Assembly (NCBI GenBank): GCA_938010425.1
Contig: CALLUO010000066.1
Location: 1-46,951, forward strand
Source: an uncultured Elioraea sp.
Lineage (GTDB): Bacteria > Pseudomonadota > Alphaproteobacteria > Acetobacterales > Acetobacteraceae
Length of the DNA: 46,951 nucleotides
Reading direction: 5' to 3'
In this document: positions 40,471 to 46,951 of the stretch, piece after piece
How positions within the stretch are numbered: the stretch's first letter is position 1
How the letters are laid out: each line of letters begins with the position of its first letter
Made by a program: the position numbers and the translations under genes
The notes under the pieces: model-generated
Databases searched by the model: none
What the model saw: the letters and a program-made list of their open reading frames with translations, nothing else
What the model was told of the DNA's origin: nothing

Positions 40471-40474
<4 letters not shown>
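40175..40474 (+). CDS. gatC: Asp-tRNA(Asn)/Glu-tRNA(Gln) amidotransferase subunit C
   Basis: Small scaffolding subunit of the GatCAB amidotransferase, wrapping around GatA and GatB. The 99-residue protein shows [17 protein letters not shown], then [15 protein letters not shown] and the C-terminal [10 protein letters not shown] chose GTG at 40175 (AAGG upstream) over a TTG at 40166. It overlaps gatA by 4 bp. Confidence 0.94.
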
Positions 40475-41942
<1,468 letters not shown>

Positions 41943-41946
<4 letters not shown>

Positions 41947-43400
41947 GGATGGGCTTTATCATCGAGGGGCGAAGCGGGCCCTGGGAGATTGTCTGCGGGC
42001 TTGAGGTGCATGCGCAGGTGATCTCGAAGTCGAAACTGTTCTCAGGCGCGGCAACCGCCTTCGGCGCGGCCCCCAACACTCAGGTAAGCTTCGTCGACGC
42101 TGCCTTCCCCGGCATGCTCCCCGTGCTTAATCGCGAGTGCGTCGCGCAGGCGGTCCGCACGGGGCTCGGGCTCAACGCCCAGATCAACCTCTGGTCGCGC
42201 TTCGACCGCAAGAACTACTTCTACGCCGATCTGCCGGCCGGATATCAAATCAGCCAGTACCAGTATCCGATCGTCGGGCGGGGAGAGATCACCATCGCAC
42301 TCGCCGACGGCACGACGCGCCGCATCGGGATCGCGCGGCTGCATCTTGAACAGGATGCCGGTAAGTCGCTGCATGACCAGCACCCGACCAAGTCGTACAT
42401 CGACCTCAACCGCGCTGGCGTGGCGTTAATGGAGATCGTCTCCGAACCCGACATTCGCAGCCCAGAGGAGGCCGGGGCGTATTTGACAAAACTGCGCCAG
42501 ATCCTGCGCTATCTCGGCACCTGCGACGGCAATATGGAGGAAGGGTCGCTGCGGGCGGATGTGAATGTCTCTGTCCGCCGCCCAGGTGAAGGCTACCGCA
42601 CGCGCTGCGAGGTGAAGAACGTCAACTCGATCCGCTTCGTCATGCAGGCCGTGGAGGCGGAGGCGCGGCGTCAGGTCGAGGTATGGGAGTCGGGCGGAGA
42701 GGTGGCGCAGGAAACGCGCCTGTTTGACCCGGCGCGTGGCGTGACACGACCGATGCGGACGAAGGAGCACGCGCACGACTACCGCTACTTCCCCGACCCT
42801 GACCTGCTGCCGCTCGAACTCGATGCTGAGTGGGTGGAGGAACTCCGTCGCACATTGCCCGAACTTCCGGACGCGAAAGCCGAACGGTTCCAGCGCGACT
42901 ACCAACTTTCCGCCTACGATGCCCGCGTTTTGGTAGCAGAACGTGCCACAGCCGACTATTTCGAGGCGGTGGCGCGCGGGCGCGACCCGAAACTCGCGGC
43001 CAACTGGGTGATGGGCGATCTGTTCGCGACTTTGAACCGGACGGGGAAAACGATCGAAACCTCGCCTGTCTCTGCCGAGGCCTTGGGTCGTCTGCTCGAT
43101 TTGATCGCAGATGAAACGATTTCCGGGCGGATCGCGAAGCAAGTGTTCGAGGAGATGGTGGAGACCGGGGCTGACCCTGCCGCGATCGTTGAGGCCAAGG
43201 GGCTGCGCCAGGTGAAGGACACAGGCGCGATCGAGGCGGCAGTGGCCGAGGTGCTGTCAGCGAACGCGGAGAAGGTAGCGGAGTACAAGGCGGGCAAGGA
43301 CAAGCTGTTCGGCTTCTTTGTTGGCCAGGTGATGAAGGCGATGGGAGGCAAAGGCAACCCCGCGCTGGTGAACGAGATTTTGAGGCGGGCGCTCGGCTGA
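41943..43400 (+). CDS. gatB: Asp-tRNA(Asn)/Glu-tRNA(Gln) amidotransferase subunit B
   Basis: tRNA-binding kinase/transamidase subunit that activates Glu or Asp on the mischarged tRNA. The 485-residue product has [55 protein letters not shown] and the C-terminal YqeY-like tail [20 protein letters not shown]. The frame can start with GTG at 41943, overlapping the gatA stop, or ATG at 41949. It ends the gatCAB operon. Confidence 0.96.
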
Positions 43401-43622
43401 GCGTCGCTGCCCCATCTGTTCCGGCGTAGCTGCGACCGCCGCCGTCGGGCGGGAGCGCCGACGGGCCGGTCAGCGGGGTGTTCGAGAGAGCGGTATGCTC
43501 CGCCATCGTCCGGGCGATTTCCGGGTTGGCTGACCGAGGGTGTGGGCAGTGCTTCGTTGACGCTTCAGTGGGGGCTCTCTACAAGCCCGTATCGCATACG
43601 CCGTGAGCGTGCCACTCATGGC

Positions 43623-43715
<93 letters not shown>

Positions 43716-43828
43716 GTAATTGACAAAGGCTGAGCGAAACCAGGGCCTCTAGGCCGCCGATTCGGCAGCGGGCAGGAGTGATGCACATCACTGCGACACC
43801 TGCCCCTGCCAAGCGCGGGGGCGTGCGT

Positions 43829-44339
43829 ATGGCTCGCCGGGTTCATCTCCTGTTATGGCGGGGGCGGTTCTTTTGGCGGGCGCGGCTGCCGGTGGTGCTT
43901 GCCCGGCACCTCGTTCGTACACACGACGGGGTGGCACTGCGGACCAGCGACCAGGCGCGCGCAACATGTCGGCGCTCGCGACTTTGCTGCCCTCAAGCAA
44001 CGGCTGGAGATGCTCGCGGCCACCTGGGTAGAGGCCGCCATCTACCGAGAGGCGGCCGAGGCCGGGGACCTCGGCGCCGTCATCGAAACGGCCAAAGCTT
44101 GACGGCACGCTCTGGCCGAGACCTCAAGAATACGGATCGCTCCGCCCGACGGGATAACGGTTAAGCGGGCGTGGGCGGAGCTCCTGGCCGCGCCGATGCC
44201 CTCGAAGACCATCAATATCGACCTGGAGGTCTTCTTCGCCGCGTTGCGGAGGTTCATCGCTGAGCGAGAGGTCATCGACGAGAACCCCTTCGCCACGTTC
44301 TGCTTCAGGAGGCACGACCGCGACGATCCGGTTCCCTGA
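43829..44339 (+). pseudogene. Decayed tyrosine recombinase (integrase) fragment
   Basis: The first frame from ATG 43829 reads MARRVHLLLWRGRFFWRARL and on to VALRTSDQARA, like the N-terminus of DUF6538-type phage integrases (LPxxLAxxLG..SLRTxD). Around 43960 similarity passes to the +1 frame (RDFAALKQRLEMLAATWVEA), which meets an in-frame TGA at 44100-44102. The same frame continues to the stop at 44337 with PMPSKTINIDLEVFFAALRR and VIDENPF, typical of the core-binding domain. The catalytic R-H-R-Y domain is missing. So there is a frameshift, a nonsense codon and a 3' truncation. It lies 113 bp past tRNA-Ser. The family is inferred by eye. Confidence 0.65.
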
Positions 44340-44423
44340 TGCCTGCTCTGGGTTTCGCCCAACGCGCGGCACACGAACGCTGGCGTGCCGATCCGGATGG
44401 GGCCTCCTCGGCTCGCCCGCTTA

Positions 44424-44452
44424 TTGCAAATGCGACTCACTCGCATTATAGC
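44424..44452 (+). promoter_or_regulatory. Promoter with Fur-box-like palindrome in its spacer
   Basis: TTGCAA (44424-44429) and TATAGC (44447-44452) are spaced 17 bp, a good sigma70-type pair. Between them lies AATGCGA-CTCAC-TCGCATT (44429-44447), a perfect 7-5-7 inverted repeat resembling a GC-rich Fur box. A repressor here would block polymerase. It faces the PEP-CTERM-like gene about 70 bp downstream. Fur binding is inference. Confidence 0.6.
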
Positions 44453-44520
44453 TTGTCCCGGGAGCGCGGATGTCCCGAACCCATCGCCCGTCGAACCGAA
44501 TCAACATGGAGAAATCGACC

Positions 44521-45360
44521 GTGACACACCCTTGTGCCCCTAAGCGTCTCCGGAACCTCGCTGGCGCAGCTGCGTTCGCGGCAGTGCTGTTTACCGGACC
44601 GTCTGTAGCGGCATCCTTGCTCCCAGTTGCGCCGCCACTCGACAAACCCGAAAAGATGTTTGAGTTCGAAGTGAAATTGAAGGCTCCGCAGTTCCGAGAC
44701 GGTGTTATTACCAAGGTTGGTCAGATCGAAGCGAAAGCAAAGAGAGAAATTTTTGTCAATGGTATAAAGCAAACCTTTGAACGTAAACAGAAGCAAGACT
44801 GGAATGGGCTAGGAGGGGTCCCGTTTCTGTTTGCGGCGTCGCCGACCGCGGATAGCGGCCTCTCGCTCTCCGTGACCGTTGGTAATTTTTTGTCTCTCGA
44901 ACCACTCGTCTTGAATGCAAGCCAAGCCGCGGCGACGCCACGGTTGCTCGAATTGGCGGTTGAGGTCGAGAGCAGGAGCAAGGACCTAACGAGGAGGGCC
45001 GCGCTCAACCTCTCCGACCTCAGGTTCAACAGTGAGGTATTTACGGATCTGATCGCACTCACGGCCCCGTTCCAAACAGGCGATGGCGAGATCGACGACG
45101 AAGCCGAGGCCAAATTTTACTTCGCCCTGCCAGGCGGAATTGCGATCACAGCGCCGTACACCTTTTCCGGCACCTTGGTCGCCGAGGGCGACTGGAAGGA
45201 AGTCAAGGTAAAGGCAATCGTCGGCGATGCGACCTTCCTTGCCCCTCCTGCCGACAGTCCGGTTGCAGTCAGCGAACCACAGACACTGGCTTTGCTGTTT
45301 GGCGGCTTGGTCGGTCTGGGTCTCACCAGCCTCTCGACCCGCCGTATGATACGGTCATGA
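44521..45360 (+). CDS. Exported protein with PEP-CTERM-like sorting tail
   Basis: From GTG 44521 (GGAG nine bases upstream) this is 279 residues; ATG starts at 44506 and 44470 are in frame but the latter would sit almost on the predicted transcription start. The N-terminus is a signal peptide (KRLRN, hydrophobic stretch, cleavage near SVAAS). The C-terminus reads VSEPQTLALLFGGLVGLGL followed by a basic tail. This is the PEP-CTERM layout, with SEP instead of the usual PEP. The middle (about 50-250) is beta-rich without recognised domain. The first part of the gene is visibly more AT-rich than its surroundings, and it follows an integrase relic, so it may be acquired. No exosortase gene is in the window. 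Confidence 0.7.
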   Translation: MTHPCAPKRLRNLAGAAAFAAVLFTGPSVAASLLPVAPPLDKPEKMFEFEVKLKAPQFRDGVITKVGQIEAKAKREIFVNGIKQTFERKQKQDWNGLGGVPFLFAASPTADSGLSLSVTVGNFLSLEPLVLNASQAAATPRLLELAVEVESRSKDLTRRAALNLSDLRFNSEVFTDLIALTAPFQTGDGEIDDEAEAKFYFALPGGIAITAPYTFSGTLVAEGDWKEVKVKAIVGDATFLAPPADSPVAVSEPQTLALLFGGLVGLGLTSLSTRRMIRS

Positions 45361-45395
45361 CTGCTTGATAGCTGGTCGCAAGGTACCATCGCAGA

Positions 45396-45425
45396 GCGAA
45401 GGCGCACCGGCGTGGTGCGCCTCGC
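45396..45425 (+). terminator. Strong hairpin after the PEP-CTERM-like gene
   Basis: GCGA-A-GGCGCACC (45396-45408) pairs with GGTGCGCC-TCGC (45414-45425), giving 12 pairs with a single bulged A and a GGCGT loop. It begins 36 bp past the stop. No T-run follows, so it may act as a terminator with Rho or as a transcript-end protector. Confidence 0.45.
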
Positions 45426-45460
45426 GCCAGGCTCTCAGCACCTCTCCGCGAGGCTCTTGT

Positions 45461-45555
45461 CTCCCTCAGAGGACCTTCGCGATGGTCCGGTCTCTTCCCT
45501 GGAGGACCGTCGCACTGCTCCGCTCTCTCCCCTGGAGGATCGTCTCTGCGCCCGA
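45461..45555. repeat. Three imperfect 33-bp tandem repeats
   Basis: The core CTGGAGGACCGTCG-like segment recurs with GAGGACC at 45469 and 45502 and GAGGATC at 45535, exactly 33 bp apart. Flanking CTCCCT/CTTCCCT/CTCCCCT and GGTCCGGTCT/GCTCCGCTCT also match. The period is 11 codons, so it could be a relic of a coding repeat; otherwise it is an intergenic minisatellite. Confidence 0.65.
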
Positions 45556-45848
45556 AACGTGATGCGCAGCAGAATGAGCACGCGCGAAAAGCGCGGGCGT
45601 CGCAGACGCAAGCAGCGAAGCGCTAGACAAGACCGATGGCGGGGTCTGTCGCACCCCCCACTCACGCGGAAGCCTTCGCCGCCATGGCGTGCTTTGGCTG
45701 ATATCTCGGGTTGATGCGGCTCTCGCTCGATTTTGACTCCAAACCAGATCAACATGGCAGTGATGAGCTGTTGCCGAAGACCTGTTGCGGATGCAAAGCG
45801 CAGGCGCGGCAATCGCGTGAGATCGTCAGGTTAGAGAGGATCTTTTCC

Positions 45849-46951
45849 ATGCCTGTGCACAACCGCATCGCCGATTTCCATGCCGAAATGACCGCGTGGC
45901 GGCGCGATTTCCACGCTAACCCGGAACTCGCCTTTCAGGAGGAGCGCACGAGCCGCATCGTCGCCGAAAAACTCGCGTCGTTCGGGGTCGACGAGGTGCA
46001 TACTGGGATCGCCAAAACGGGCGTGGTCGGCGTTATCCGCGGCGCGCGTTCGGGCCACCGCGCGATCGGACTGCGCGCCGACATGGACGCGCTGCCGATC
46101 CGCGAGGAAACCGGCCTCGCTTACGCCTCGACCCGGCCCGGCGTGATGCATGCCTGTGGTCATGACGGGCACACCGCCATGCTGCTCGGCGCCGCAAAAT
46201 ATCTTGCCGAGACGCGCAACTTCGCGGGCACCGTCTACGTCATCTTTCAACCAGCGGAGGAAATGCTCGGTGGCGCCAAGGTGATGATCGACGAGGGGCT
46301 GTTCGAACGCTTCCCCGTCGAGCATGTGTTTGCTCTGCACAACTGGCCACGCGCACCGTTCGGCCTGTTCCTGTGGCGCAACGGGCCCGTCATGGCAGCA
46401 GTGGCGGGCATCGACATCGTCATCCGCGGCAAAGGCGCTCACGGCGCGATGCCCAATCTGGGCGTCGACCCAGTCCTTGCTGCGGCTCATGTCATTACAG
46501 CCCTGCAGGGGATTGTTTCGCGCAACCTCGAGCCGACCGATGCCGGCGTGGTCTCCATCACCTGGCTCGAGGGGGGAGATGCGCACAACGTGATCCCGGA
46601 AACGGTGCGTCTGCGCGGCACCGCACGCTGGTTCACCCCCGAAACGGGCACTTTGATCGAGCGCCGCGTGGTGGAGACCGCACAGCATGTCGCTGCCGCC
46701 TTCGGCGCAACAGCCGAAGTGACCTTCGAAAGGGCCTATCCGGCGACCGTCAACGACCCTCACGCCACAGCGCTTGCCCGCGAGGCGGCGGCCGCGGTGC
46801 AGGGCGAAGCACGGGTGATGGAGGCGCCACGCCCCTCCATGGGCGGGGAAGACTTCGCCTTTATGCTAGAGAAGGTGCCGGGATCGTATCTTTTGCTCGG
46901 CACCGCGCGCACGGAGGACGACCCCGTCGTCCACCACCCGAAATACGATTT
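45849..46951 (+). CDS. M20 family metallopeptidase/amidohydrolase (3' end outside window)
   Basis: The frame opens with ATG 45849 (MPVHNRIADFHAEM) and stays open to the window edge, about 367 codons; relatives are near 390, so only some 20-25 residues are missing. It is an M20D-type hydrolase (hippurate/N-acyl-amino-acid amidohydrolase-like). Motifs in order: WRRDFHANPELAFQEERTS, GLRADMDALPI, the metal-binding MHACGHDGHTAMLLGAA, QPAEEMLGGAK, GKGAHGAMPN in the dimerisation domain, and MGGEDFAFMLE near the end. Cys and His of HACGHDGH supply metal ligands. AGAGGA lies upstream of the start. Substrate within the family is not predictable. Confidence 0.93.
   Translation, partial: MPVHNRIADFHAEMTAWRRDFHANPELAFQEERTSRIVAEKLASFGVDEVHTGIAKTGVVGVIRGARSGHRAIGLRADMDALPIREETGLAYASTRPGVMHACGHDGHTAMLLGAAKYLAETRNFAGTVYVIFQPAEEMLGGAKVMIDEGLFERFPVEHVFALHNWPRAPFGLFLWRNGPVMAAVAGIDIVIRGKGAHGAMPNLGVDPVLAAAHVITALQGIVSRNLEPTDAGVVSITWLEGGDAHNVIPETVRLRGTARWFTPETGTLIERRVVETAQHVAAAFGATAEVTFERAYPATVNDPHATALAREAAAAVQGEARVMEAPRPSMGGEDFAFMLEKVPGSYLLLGTARTEDDPVVHHPKYD

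Larger units (their letters stand above)
45361..45848. other. Intergenic region with hairpin and tandem repeats
   Basis: About 490 bp between the PEP-CTERM-like gene and the M20 peptidase gene. It contains a strong hairpin and three 33-bp tandem repeats, listed separately. Open frames across it translate the repeats as short 11-residue units but have no ribosome-binding site or recognisable domain. I see no clear M20 promoter. Confidence 0.5.

Noticed and set aside
43778-43791. Palindrome GTGATG-CA-CATCAC between tRNA-Ser and the integrase relic
   Set aside because: Only 6-bp arms, no promoter elements around it, and it lies in decayed sequence; likely chance.
45435-45812. A 125-residue minus-strand frame across the 33-bp repeats
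   Set aside because: It translates the repeats as Arg/Ser-rich units, has no start signal and resembles no transposase or repeat protein I know.

Overview
The window looks like a chromosomal segment of a GC-rich alphaproteobacterium, most likely Rhodospirillales and plausibly Acetobacteraceae or a relative. This rests on gene order: DUF177-rpmF-plsX-fabH-ihfA-merR-tRNA-Pro, omlA divergent from a cytochrome bc1 chaperone, rpiB-glyA-nrdR-ribD-ribE-ribBA-ribH-nusB-thiL, and phoB followed by mmcB. An FnrL-type oxygen sensor and a P. aeruginosa-type (non-zinc) HemB agree with this. No 16S rRNA is present, so family rank is inference.

Layout. 0.1-8.4 kb (minus): the phosphate operon pstS-pstC-pstA-pstB-phoU-phoB, then mmcB; pstC and pstA are the long forms with large extracytoplasmic inserts, and phoR is absent. 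A Pho-box-like element precedes pstS, and a second precedes a divergent gene for a 96-residue exported protein (8.8-9.1 kb). 9.1-9.8 kb has no gene I can support. 9.8-14.5 kb (minus): tRNA-Pro(GGG), a MerR-type regulator, IHF alpha, FabH, PlsX, L32, a DUF177 protein and a bc1 chaperone. 14.6-15.9 kb (plus): OmlA/BamE and a TauE/SafE permease. 16-26.5 kb (minus): K+-independent H+-pyrophosphatase, an MFS transporter, then the thiL-nusB-riboflavin-nrdR-glyA-rpiB operon. 27.2-32.7 kb (plus): a MetY-type sulfhydrylase, HemB, an enamidase-like amidohydrolase, RlmJ and GpsA. 32.7-34.0 kb (minus): CcmB and CcmA. 34-43.4 kb: aconitase, an RlmI-like methyltransferase, FnrL, a coiled-coil/OmpA-like envelope protein and gatCAB.

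The only clearly accessory stretch is 43.6-45.8 kb. tRNA-Ser(GCT) is followed by a decayed tyrosine-recombinase gene, a promoter with a Fur-box-like palindrome between its -35 and -10, an exported protein with a PEP-CTERM-like tail, a strong hairpin and three 33-bp tandem repeats. The window ends inside an M20 metallopeptidase/amidohydrolase gene.

Most of the window is ordinary core genome. The best candidates for something undescribed are the Pho-linked small exported protein, the apparently iron-regulated PEP-CTERM-like protein beside the integration scar, and the enamidase homologue next to hemB. I see no CRISPR array, toxin-antitoxin pair, phage or defence system.
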